Virus record (IMG/VR): IMGVR_UViG_3300034062_002884
Location: 1-31,389 of that record
Direction: 5' to 3' (one strand)
DNA: 31,389 nucleotides
Origin: a virus
Shown piece by piece: positions 22,975-30,581 of this stretch (the stretch's first letter is position 1; the number at the start of each line of letters is the position of its first letter). Made by a program: the position numbers and the translations under genes. The notes beneath the pieces were generated by a model that saw only the letters and a list, made by a program, of their open reading frames with translations, searched no databases and was not told where the DNA came from.

Positions 22975-23164
22975 TTTTTTTCCGTTTGTATTGTTTATAA
23001 CTATCCGGCGTGTTAGGCGTGGAGTCGTTAGTGTATTTAGCGCCAGCAAAGAAACTGTCACCAGTTCTTGAAATCATACCGCCCAAGGGTGTAGCAACTG
23101 TGGCTATGCTGCCACTGGTGGTACCACCATCCTCACCTAGGTTAATAAATTCACGTAGTCGCAT
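22961..23164 (-). CDS. Small basic protein with capsid-targeting-like leader
   Basis: A 67-aa protein reading MRLREFINLGEDGGTTSG at the start, then a Gly/Ala/Ser-rich middle and a Lys/Arg tail (YKQYKRKKNVKR). The leader matches the pattern of the T4 capsid-targeting sequence MKTYQEFIAE (M, basic residue, then E-F-I), and the basic tail would bind DNA. It overlaps both neighbours by 14 bases. No known family; a small internal head protein is my best guess. Confidence 0.6.
   Translation of the reverse strand: MRLREFINLGEDGGTTSGSIATVATPLGGMISRTGDSFFAGAKYTNDSTPNTPDSYKQYKRKKNVKR
23033..23040 (-). promoter_or_regulatory. Possible late promoter box (CTAAATAC) before dps
   Basis: Minus-strand CTAAATAC lies within the small basic gene, about 60 bases before the Dps start. 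Start of transcription about six bases downstream would give a roughly 54-base leader. It could also be a chance codon pair (Lys-Tyr). Confidence 0.3.
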
Positions 23165-23444
23165 CTGAGATCCTAAGAATATTGTTGTCTATTGTGGCAG
23201 GTCCATACCCAACACGCATGTTGTCCACAGTCAACCGGGCCAGATGTGGTGGCACCAGTTCAAATTTAATATGATAGTTACCTGGTTCTGCTTCAATCTG
23301 CAAACACTCCCGCAAATAGCTGTCAGTCCAGATCCAGGTACGTTCAGCAAATAATTCGTCGTTGACATAGGCTCTGTAAATAGGACTCAATCCCTGCCAT
23401 TTACAGTGTACATCTGCTAGTAATCGAACAAATTTACGGGCCAT
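23151..23444 (-). CDS. Small beta-rich conserved protein, unknown function
   Basis: A 97-aa protein with strands such as FVRLLADVHCKWQG, PIYRAYVNDELFAERTW, YHIKFELVPP and LRISDATT, looking like a jelly-roll or immunoglobulin-like sandwich. I recall proteins of this pattern in aquatic phages, with no known role. No ribosome site is visible before its ATG, but a late-type box (CTAAATAC) stands four bases upstream, suggesting a leaderless transcript. It overlaps the following gene by 14 bases. Confidence 0.65.
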   Translation of the reverse strand: MARKFVRLLADVHCKWQGLSPIYRAYVNDELFAERTWIWTDSYLRECLQIEAEPGNYHIKFELVPPHLARLTVDNMRVGYGPATIDNNILRISDATT

Positions 23445-23447
23445 GCT

Positions 23448-23455
23448 GTATTTAG
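23448..23455 (-). promoter_or_regulatory. Late promoter box directly before a start codon
   Basis: Minus-strand CTAAATAC ends four bases before the ATG at 23442-23444, and no ribosome site fits between. If start of transcription follows the T4 rule of about six bases past the box, the message would begin at the ATG. Confidence 0.45.
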
Positions 23456-23521
23456 CCGGCCCTGTTACAGGATGATTATCTTGTTTTTGGTCGACCTATA
23501 TAATTGACAACAGTGGAGCTA

Positions 23522-23746
23522 TCATGCAATTTGCACCACGTTGGTCACAATGCTGTTTTTGCCGTATTGTGCTGTCAACAGTTGGCGAGCCATTTGCGGA
23601 TTTTTGGCAAATATAGCCACGTCCATGGAATTAGTATACAGTTCGTTTTTGACTTTGACTCGGGCCTGATACACATGGAATCCTGGTATCACTGCTTCCT
23701 GTAGGTTGTATTGTGAACCAGGGCTGTGTTTTGTGTACTGTTTCAT
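23522..23746 (-). CDS. Small conserved protein, unknown function
   Basis: A 74-aa protein with a compact beta-alpha layout: AVIPGFHVYQARVKVKNELY, SMDVAIFAKNPQMARQLLTAQYG, ending IVTNVVQIA. No motif of known function is visible. Its start overlaps the stop of the 1933-aa gene (ATGA), so it is probably co-translated with it. Confidence 0.65.
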   Translation of the reverse strand: MKQYTKHSPGSQYNLQEAVIPGFHVYQARVKVKNELYTNSMDVAIFAKNPQMARQLLTAQYGKNSIVTNVVQIA

Positions 23747-26700
23747 TTTTTCCTCCCCGATTTCATGTTAGCACACCAGTGATACATTTTTGCCTTTTCA
23801 CCTGATGCATTTTTAGCACGTTTGCGCAAACTGGTCACTGAACCGTCGCAACTTGCACCGGAACGTTTCACACGCCCGGGGCGACTTTTACCTTTGACTT
23901 TGCCATCCGCAAAGTTTTCGTCTACATCTTTCTCGACCATTTGTTCGGCAAATTCGTTACCTTGTAATTTGACACCGATGACTTGTTGTATCAATCGCCA
24001 GGCCTTACTGGTTTCGCCTGCGTCTTTTAATTGTTTGAACTTGATTTTTTCTTCTGGAGTGGCAATATTAAAAAACTTGGACACTTCCATCATGCCAATG
24101 TTTCCTGGATACGTTGCTTCCGTTGTAACTGTGTTTGGCCGTAGTGTGTATACAACTTCATCGCCTTGTTCTCTTGAGTGAACCTTGTATCCCACAGAAC
24201 TGGCATAACGCTGGACCAACCTGTTGTACAGCTTGGCACGACTTTCTGGATTTGCTGACCCAGTATCAACGTCTTTGCTGGCTGAAAATGTCAGTGACTG
24301 TGGTTCGTGTTCTTTGACAAACTGGCTGATTGCGCTCAATACTGTGGCAAATATTCTTTGTGCGTCACCTTCACCGGTAACTTCGTAACTGCTATTTCTA
24401 TCAAATACAACTTGCCAATGATCACCTTCGCTATCGAACCTAATGACCAAAGGCGAGCCGTCATTTAATTTGGTCATTGCAAGAACCGTGTCGTCCCTGG
24501 GAGACGCCCAATGTAATGGATAGGGTTGATCAAATGCTTCATCTACGGTTTCTCTGTAGGGTCTTACCCATTCAAATCTTGTGCTGGCCGGAAGCCATTT
24601 GAGTCCTGCGCCTTGGTTGCCTTTTCCTGGATCAGTGTCAATCAACAACCAGTCTTTTTTATCACTGAACTTGACTGAATGTTGTTTGCGTATGATTCTG
24701 ACAATTTTTCCTGTGGCTTCGATCTTGCCCATCATGGCAGATTCACGCAGATCTCTTGACTCATTTGTGGTCATCTGCGGTCTTATGCTATAGGATCCAG
24801 GAATAGGATAATCATCCGTATACTCTTGGGCATATCGTATGGCGTCAGCTTCGTTGCTGTTCCAAAATGTGCGTATTCTTTCTCCAGTTTCACGATTGTA
24901 TATTTCCCAGGCCAAAGACCCGCCTATGTTGCGTTGTTGTGGTTCGGCAGGAAAGTTTTGTGCCACGTCGGGTTCAACATCAGCTACATCACCAAATGCT
25001 GGTCTTGGTTCGCCTAGAGTGGCCCTGGCACGAACTCGTTCAGCTGACTGCTCAGTAGGTACACTACGCATTCTCACGCTGTCATCAGCATGTCCATATC
25101 TACGCACTATGTCTGCTCTGACAGCATTGGCCTGCATCATGTTGATATCATCCACAGTATCAATTACTGCACCAGTTTCAGCACGATAAAACTCCCACCG
25201 GCGTTGCACGTTGGCCACATCAGCACTTACACGGGCCTGTAAATTTTCACTGTCCTGTTGATCATCTTTTTCTTTGGGTGTTTTGATACGCTTGGCCAGC
25301 TTGGCACGAGCACTAACAGGTTCAATTTCTTTTTCGCGCACTCGGAATTTGTAGGCGTTGCCCAAGGTATCACGGAAGTAGTTGGTAGCATTGGTCCGAC
25401 TATAGTCCATGACAGTTGCCAGCACTTCGTCAGTGTAAGAGTCAACAGCTTCCCATTCACGATCTTCTCCGCGCCCGGGTCTTTCCTTCATCAAGGCCAA
25501 TTCAGCCCACTGTGACTTGAGTTCTTTACCGGTAAGTTCACCAGCACTGAAACGTGAGAACAAGGCCAAGGCAGGATCTTGTTGGGCAGGAGAAATTAGT
25601 TTGTATAACTTCTTGGCATATTCTTTGCGTTCTGCAGAAGGATCGCCGGCAATCTTCATAGCACGGGCATAACGTAACAAGGTATTCTTTAGTTTGTCAA
25701 TGTCTTCAAAGTAATTGCTGTTGCCGGCTGATCTGAATTCGATATAGTTGCCTTTGGGATTGATACTGGTGTATTTGCCAAAGCCCATGTTATTAGCAAT
25801 ACTGCGGTGTGCCAATTCTAGCAGGTTATTCTTCATTAGGTCAAGTGCGCCACTGACTGCAGATCCTGAATCAGATCCTACCCGATCACGAATCTTTTCC
25901 ATGGCCGACCGACAGTAGGTATTTGCCTCACGACCAAATTCTCGTAACACATATTCATCACCTAGGAACAAGGCCAGTTTTGTAAAGTCCACGTCTTCGT
26001 GGAATTTGGTGGGCAAACTCACACCCATATGGAAACCGGTACTACTGTTGGCATAAGCGCCTTCGCTTTCGGCCCAGGCAAAAAATTCTTCCATTTTTGT
26101 CAAGCATTCATCCAACGGCATGGGCGGACTGACAATTTCTGCTGACATGTTGTCAGATTCATCCGAGTCAAGACTCGAATCAGGTTCAATGATCCAGCTG
26201 GTATCATCTCTAGTGGCACTGTGATATCCACCTGACACTTTTACTTTTACACCCAGGGCCTTGGCCAGGCTATCACCCAGACGATCAGCATTGTATTCGC
26301 TCCAGCCACCTTCACCACCACCGCCACCGGTCATATAAGGCCACTCTAGACTAAACTGCTCGGCAATGTCGCTCATATAACGTAGACCCACGTCACTAAA
26401 GAAACTGTCGTCATCACCTGAGTAATTTTCGCTATAGGCTTGCAAGGCCGCATCGTAGATGCCATCTTGTTTTTCTATCGATTGTTCTACTTCTTCAGCC
26501 AGCGCATCATACGCAATGGATTTGGCTTTGCTGTATTGGGTGGCCTGTTCCAACTGCGGTTCAGTCATGTCACTACCCTCAATTTCACCACGTTCGCGTC
26601 GAGCTTGTAAAATTATAACAGCGTCGGCTTCGTCATCAGTCAATTCCATATCATCAGTTAATGCGGCATGTATGCGTTCGGTCATGGGTTGTTCGTCCAA

Positions 26701-29544
26701 CAAGGCATCGCTGATCAGCTCTTCATTGTCGCCCCTGCGCCAATCATCCATCATCTGTTCGTCGCGCCACTCCAGCCACATTTCATCCAGTTGTTCTTCT
26801 ACCCGTCTAGCGGTACCATCACTTATGCCATAGCCCGAGTCATCGTTTTGAAAAAAGTCCAAGACCTGCTGTATACTATAGGCACGCTCGTCTGCACCAT
26901 AATCAGGTTCAAGGTCATCATAACTTTCCTCGCCTATGCCGGTGAATACTAGCTCAGCTTCAAATCCGGCACGGATACCTTTGGCTTCAGGACTGGCAGC
27001 AAACCGTTTTAGATCGCTAGGTGCCATGCGCACTTCGTCTAAGGTCTGGAACTGTTGGAGTTCCATCATCAATGCTTCTACTAGACCATTGGGGTTGGCT
27101 ATCTGCGGATGACCCTGTCGATCTGTCTGTAGTTTTAATTTATTTGCTTCCTTGCCCACCTGTCCTGGTTTGATATCCACAGTCAAGGCCATGCTGTATC
27201 GTGGATCTTTGGCCTGCCGTTTTGTGGGAATATATCCTGATGCACTTTCATTCTGTGGCTGACGATACTGCTGATCCTGTTGTGGCGGTTCTTGTTGCTG
27301 TAGTTGACGTTGTAGTTGATACAGTTGGCTGAGATTTTGACTGCCAGCATCGCCACCCACACCACGCACATAATTGACAATTTCTTGTTGCACTTCCGCA
27401 TTGAGTCCAACACGGGTTATGTTTTGGGCCTGTTGTGCTACGGTGCCAGCATCTCGGATAAAGCCCAGGATACCCTGTATGCTCTGTGCCATGGCTCCTG
27501 TGGGCTGACCCAACAAGGCAGCCACTACAGCGGCAGCGGCTGTGCGACTTCGAAGACCTTCATCAAGTTCTTGCTCCTCTAGACCTTTGACTAAATGTTT
27601 TTCAGGATCAAACTCATTTCCAGACATAGCATCAATAATCTGTTGATACTTGTGATTGCCTAACCAGCCTGGTTGATTTAATTTGCGTTTGACCAACTCC
27701 TTGAACTCTGGACGCTCACTCCAATTCCACGATGCACCATTTAATGGAGTTACAAGGCTGAATCCAGGATTGTTAGGATTACCATTGTTGTCAGTAATTT
27801 TTAAATACTTGCCATAAATTTGATCAAAATTTAAATTCCGTGCATAACCTTCCGCCACACCTTGATCGACACTTTCACTTTTGTATGTGGCGCCGGTGCA
27901 GACCCAAGCAGGGCCAGTGTATCCTTGCGGGAATGCCTTCAAATGCTGAATAGTTCTATGCCAACCTTCAATCAAATCATAACCGTTTGATAATTTAGCA
28001 ACAATAATTGGTTCTGCACTCACACCCTTTTGCTGAATCATTTGTGATTGCTGTGCGTGTCTTTCAGCGTCACGCGGCACTTGAAAAGGATTGGAACTAC
28101 CGCCTTCTCGACTGGCAAGCATACGCTGAGTCTTTGGTGTAAAGATATCAAATGTTACGGGCAGTTTAGTCAGTGTCCATTTACAATTACCAAAGTCTTG
28201 TTTGTTTCTTGTCAGAAAATCATCTAACTCTGCTTGGTCACGGATGCCCTTGGCTTGTGCATACAAGAAGTCTTTCAACACATAATCAGGCCAACTTGGA
28301 AAATGTTGCTTTACAAAGGCAAATAAACTATTTCTAGCTTCTGTCAAGCCTTCCGCCACACCTTGCTGATCAGCATCGAACAGTTCTGGATGTAGTCGAC
28401 CATAGTCACGCATCAATACACCAGCACGGGCATTGGCTTCGTTTTCATACGGGCTACCAGTTTCTCCAGCTGCTGGTCCCATGCGATCGCCATCACGCTC
28501 GTGTTGACGTGTGTGAGTAAGTTCATGTGCCACAGTACGGAGCACATCCATGATGTGTCTATTGCCCCAGGCCACTTCCAGCATGTGTTGGTCATCGGTG
28601 TAGCGACCAAATGTTCTATTACGCACCGACCACTGTGGATCTCTACGTAGTCTGACAGCAGGTATCTGTTCTAGTTTTAATTCGGCCGCACAAAAATCCA
28701 CAAAGTCTTGCAATACACCTTCATCATTGATCGGAGGTTCTTCGCTGAGAAACATCTTGGTTTCAGGACTGACTCCATCCGGACTACTGGCTTCTTGGAC
28801 CTTTTTAAATCCATACACAAATGGTTGTTTGGGTTCTTGTTCGGCCAAACTTAGTTCTTGGTCTCGAGCACGATTACGAGCATCATATAATTGTTTAATT
28901 AAGCCTTGACTACGCAACATTTTAAATGCTAAATTTTCAGGACCAAACTCACCATGATTCTCCAGGCCAGTTTGACGCATCTTTTTAATCTTTTCTGCCA
29001 GACCTGTCATGCGTTTTAAACTGCCTGACTTGACGGCTGATTCAATTTGTCGTCCAACTTTTTCAAACTTGTCACGGGTGCTGGTATCATCAACTACACT
29101 TTTTACCCTGCGTGGGACCTGTGCCCAGTCGTTGTTCAACAACGAATATATGCCCTGACTGATATGCGGTTTATCAGCGTCTTGCACATATAATTCTACA
29201 TCGGCGCCACCAATACGGATGTTGTGTTGTTCGTTGTACTGGAACTTTTTGGCATCAAACAGTTCACGATAAACAGGATTGTCTGGTATATCTACTACCA
29301 GGTGCAAATCAATATCGCTGTTGGGAGTGTAGGTATAAGCTGCATTAGATCCGCTGACAGTAATGTCTTTGATTGCTAGATCTGTTACTCCTAGAAATTC
29401 ACGAAAGTCGTCGGCTATTTCTAACAGGCGCTCACGAACTTCAGGTAACAAATGTTCACTCTGGTCCCACAAACGTGGATTCAACTGATCGTTAAACTTG
29501 ACCGCGTCTGCTAGGTTGTAGGAATCTAGTTCTGTAATATTCAT
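23743..29544 (-). CDS. 1933-aa multidomain protein: nucleotidyltransferase, metallopeptidase, ParB/Srx-like, amidoligase, Cys tail
   Basis: Domains in order: residues 25-150, a nucleotidyltransferase with GSNAAYTYTPNSDIDLHL (G-S plus D-x-D, Asp77/Asp79) and a later Asp in GADVELYV; 255-390, a zinc metallopeptidase with HELTH at 340-344 and a Glu near 367-369; a GVAEG linker (395-399); 460-550, a ParB/sulfiredoxin-like segment with GYDLIEGWHRT; a second GVAEG (562-566); an EG followed by an Ala-rich signal-like segment (662-690); a Gln-rich spacer (720-765); 856-1280, an amidoligase-like domain (GFEAELVF, then SAEIVSPPMP at 1134, STGFHMGVSL at 1168 and NYIEFRSAG at 1266); 1445-1600, two small repeated modules (WEFYRAETGAVIDTV and WEIYNRETGERIRTF); 1875-1933, a basic tail with SGASCDG and YHWCANM. 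It lies after a terminator and a late box with no ribosome site. Very long for a phage protein. Likely a packaged polyprotein; individual activities are inferred from motifs. Confidence 0.75.
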   Translation of the reverse strand: MNITELDSYNLADAVKFNDQLNPRLWDQSEHLLPEVRERLLEIADDFREFLGVTDLAIKDITVSGSNAAYTYTPNSDIDLHLVVDIPDNPVYRELFDAKKFQYNEQHNIRIGGADVELYVQDADKPHISQGIYSLLNNDWAQVPRRVKSVVDDTSTRDKFEKVGRQIESAVKSGSLKRMTGLAEKIKKMRQTGLENHGEFGPENLAFKMLRSQGLIKQLYDARNRARDQELSLAEQEPKQPFVYGFKKVQEASSPDGVSPETKMFLSEEPPINDEGVLQDFVDFCAAELKLEQIPAVRLRRDPQWSVRNRTFGRYTDDQHMLEVAWGNRHIMDVLRTVAHELTHTRQHERDGDRMGPAAGETGSPYENEANARAGVLMRDYGRLHPELFDADQQGVAEGLTEARNSLFAFVKQHFPSWPDYVLKDFLYAQAKGIRDQAELDDFLTRNKQDFGNCKWTLTKLPVTFDIFTPKTQRMLASREGGSSNPFQVPRDAERHAQQSQMIQQKGVSAEPIIVAKLSNGYDLIEGWHRTIQHLKAFPQGYTGPAWVCTGATYKSESVDQGVAEGYARNLNFDQIYGKYLKITDNNGNPNNPGFSLVTPLNGASWNWSERPEFKELVKRKLNQPGWLGNHKYQQIIDAMSGNEFDPEKHLVKGLEEQELDEGLRSRTAAAAVVAALLGQPTGAMAQSIQGILGFIRDAGTVAQQAQNITRVGLNAEVQQEIVNYVRGVGGDAGSQNLSQLYQLQRQLQQQEPPQQDQQYRQPQNESASGYIPTKRQAKDPRYSMALTVDIKPGQVGKEANKLKLQTDRQGHPQIANPNGLVEALMMELQQFQTLDEVRMAPSDLKRFAASPEAKGIRAGFEAELVFTGIGEESYDDLEPDYGADERAYSIQQVLDFFQNDDSGYGISDGTARRVEEQLDEMWLEWRDEQMMDDWRRGDNEELISDALLDEQPMTERIHAALTDDMELTDDEADAVIILQARRERGEIEGSDMTEPQLEQATQYSKAKSIAYDALAEEVEQSIEKQDGIYDAALQAYSENYSGDDDSFFSDVGLRYMSDIAEQFSLEWPYMTGGGGGEGGWSEYNADRLGDSLAKALGVKVKVSGGYHSATRDDTSWIIEPDSSLDSDESDNMSAEIVSPPMPLDECLTKMEEFFAWAESEGAYANSSTGFHMGVSLPTKFHEDVDFTKLALFLGDEYVLREFGREANTYCRSAMEKIRDRVGSDSGSAVSGALDLMKNNLLELAHRSIANNMGFGKYTSINPKGNYIEFRSAGNSNYFEDIDKLKNTLLRYARAMKIAGDPSAERKEYAKKLYKLISPAQQDPALALFSRFSAGELTGKELKSQWAELALMKERPGRGEDREWEAVDSYTDEVLATVMDYSRTNATNYFRDTLGNAYKFRVREKEIEPVSARAKLAKRIKTPKEKDDQQDSENLQARVSADVANVQRRWEFYRAETGAVIDTVDDINMMQANAVRADIVRRYGHADDSVRMRSVPTEQSAERVRARATLGEPRPAFGDVADVEPDVAQNFPAEPQQRNIGGSLAWEIYNRETGERIRTFWNSNEADAIRYAQEYTDDYPIPGSYSIRPQMTTNESRDLRESAMMGKIEATGKIVRIIRKQHSVKFSDKKDWLLIDTDPGKGNQGAGLKWLPASTRFEWVRPYRETVDEAFDQPYPLHWASPRDDTVLAMTKLNDGSPLVIRFDSEGDHWQVVFDRNSSYEVTGEGDAQRIFATVLSAISQFVKEHEPQSLTFSASKDVDTGSANPESRAKLYNRLVQRYASSVGYKVHSREQGDEVVYTLRPNTVTTEATYPGNIGMMEVSKFFNIATPEEKIKFKQLKDAGETSKAWRLIQQVIGVKLQGNEFAEQMVEKDVDENFADGKVKGKSRPGRVKRSGASCDGSVTSLRKRAKNASGEKAKMYHWCANMKSGRKK
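27475..27561 (-). other. Internal signal-peptide-like segment in the 1933-aa protein
   Basis: Residues 662-690 begin EGLRSR, followed by an Ala/Val/Leu-rich run and an AMA that looks like a signal peptidase site. It matches the EGLKS segment of the 846-aa protein in layout. A preceding LDE would suit prohead-protease cleavage. Confidence 0.4.
27848..27864 (-). repeat. 17-bp repeat encoding the QGVAEG linker, copy 2
   Basis: Minus-strand CAAGGTGTGGCGGAAGG is identical to 28349-28365. Both encode Q-G-V-A-E-G at domain borders of the 1933-aa protein, so identity is kept at DNA as well as protein level. Confidence 0.75.
28349..28365 (-). repeat. 17-bp repeat encoding the QGVAEG linker, copy 1
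   Basis: Identical in all 17 bases to the copy at 27848-27864, about 500 bases away. It sits between the metallopeptidase and ParB/Srx-like domains. Confidence 0.75.
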
Positions 29545-29548
29545 TCAT

Positions 29549-29558
29549 GTATTTATTG
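29549..29558 (-). promoter_or_regulatory. Late promoter box (CAATAAATAC) just before the 1933-aa gene
   Basis: Minus-strand AATAAATA, one change from T4 TATAAATA, ends about six bases before the ATG at 29542-29544 and follows a terminator. No ribosome site is present, so a leaderless transcript is likely. The terminator-then-promoter order supports a real promoter. Confidence 0.55.
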
Positions 29559-29562
29559 CGTA

Positions 29563-29586
29563 AACAAAAGCCGCTAACTTAGCGGC
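29563..29586 (-). terminator. Intrinsic terminator after the GT-A gene
   Basis: GCCGCTA at 29570-29576 pairs perfectly with TAGCGGC at 29580-29586 around a three-base loop. On the minus strand the hairpin is followed by TTTTGTTT. This is a textbook rho-independent terminator for the gene ending at 29611. Confidence 0.85.
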
Positions 29587-29610
29587 CCTTGAGTGTGTGT
29601 AGCAAATTGA

Positions 29611-30531
29611 TTACTTGTGTTTCTTGGCTTTGACTGGCTTGCTACTGGCCAAGACCTTGGCAGCCACCGGTGCAGGTGCCGCAACAGGTGCGGCTGGTGT
29701 ATCAACTGGTGCCGCTACACCATTGGCCAAGGCCAACTGATGTAGATCCTTGTACAGTTGATCCTGTGCCGCATAGTCAAACACATAGGTTCCTGTGTGC
29801 TTGAGCAACACACGCTTGTCAACCCAGACTTTACCACCAATATCACGCCAGTTTTCACAGAAAGTCCAGTCTTCACTGTAGTAGCGATTTTCACGCACAG
29901 CAGTGTCAAAGTAGGTTTTCATGAATGGATTCAGTTCAGCAGGCAGGCCAATATCATTCATAAACGGTTTCACAGCAGGATGGCTGTCCAGTTTCTCAAA
30001 CACGTCACGCTTGATCAGCATGAAACCTGTGCCGGTCTTGGTAACTTCTTGTAGGCCATTTGGTCCTTCTTCAGCGCCGTTAAATCCGTTCACACACCAT
30101 TTGACTGGCAACGATTTCATTGGATACAATCCGCCGATTACATCCAGTTGACGATCCAGCATGACCAGCAGGTGCCATGGCTCCCAGCCAATGTCAGCAT
30201 CGATAAACATCAGGTGAGTAGAATCTTTGTTGTGTAAAAATTTGGCAGTCAAGGTATTTCTAGCACGGCTGATCAGACTTTCGTTTGTCATGGTTTCCAT
30301 GGTCCAGTCAATGCCCAATTGACGGCAAGTGTTGGCCCATTTGATATAGCTCATGAATGTTGATTCTGTAAGCATACCACCGTAACAAGGCATACAAATA
30401 TGCACACGGGTAGTTTTTAAATAATCGACATTTACCTGTATTTGCTGTTGTCCAGGCTGTGGTTGTTCAGTAACGTCGTTTACTTTTGCGCCGGGAGTTT
30501 GTGTTGTGGGTACTGCGTCTTTTTCAGCCAT
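29611..30531 (-). CDS. GT-A glycosyltransferase-like protein with Ala/Pro-rich tail
   Basis: The 306-aa protein has a GT-A (GT2-like) core: VHICMPCYGGMLTESTF (first strand and nucleotide loop), then HLMFIDADIGWEP near 105-117 with the D-A-D acting as the metal-binding DxD, KTGTGFMLIKRDVFEKL, and YYSEDWTFCENWRDIGGKVWVD (catalytic-region E-D and W). The C-terminal 45 residues are Ala/Pro/Val-rich and end in a Lys tail (KAKKHK). Such proteins are common near structural genes of aquatic T4-like phages. AAGGA stands five bases before the ATG, after a late-type box; a strong terminator follows. Donor and acceptor unknown. Confidence 0.75.
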   Translation of the reverse strand: MAEKDAVPTTQTPGAKVNDVTEQPQPGQQQIQVNVDYLKTTRVHICMPCYGGMLTESTFMSYIKWANTCRQLGIDWTMETMTNESLISRARNTLTAKFLHNKDSTHLMFIDADIGWEPWHLLVMLDRQLDVIGGLYPMKSLPVKWCVNGFNGAEEGPNGLQEVTKTGTGFMLIKRDVFEKLDSHPAVKPFMNDIGLPAELNPFMKTYFDTAVRENRYYSEDWTFCENWRDIGGKVWVDKRVLLKHTGTYVFDYAAQDQLYKDLHQLALANGVAAPVDTPAAPVAAPAPVAAKVLASSKPVKAKKHK

Positions 30532-30555
30532 GATGTCCTTTGTAAGTTAGCGTGA

Positions 30556-30563
30556 TATTTACG
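30556..30563 (-). promoter_or_regulatory. Late promoter box (CGTAAATA) before the GT-A gene, inside an inverted repeat
   Basis: Minus-strand CGTAAATA resembles T4 late boxes. TAGCGT at 30548-30553 and ACGCTA at 30561-30566 flank it as a 6-bp inverted repeat. Transcription about six bases on would leave a roughly 20-base leader with AAGGA before the ATG at 30529-30531. Confidence 0.5.
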
Positions 30564-30581
30564 CTAGTTTACACGAGACTG

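Noticed and set aside
23822-26833. Several plus-strand open frames of 60-124 codons opposite the 1933-aa gene
   Set aside because: They lie antisense to a long gene with clear domain motifs, have no ribosome sites and no recognisable motifs.
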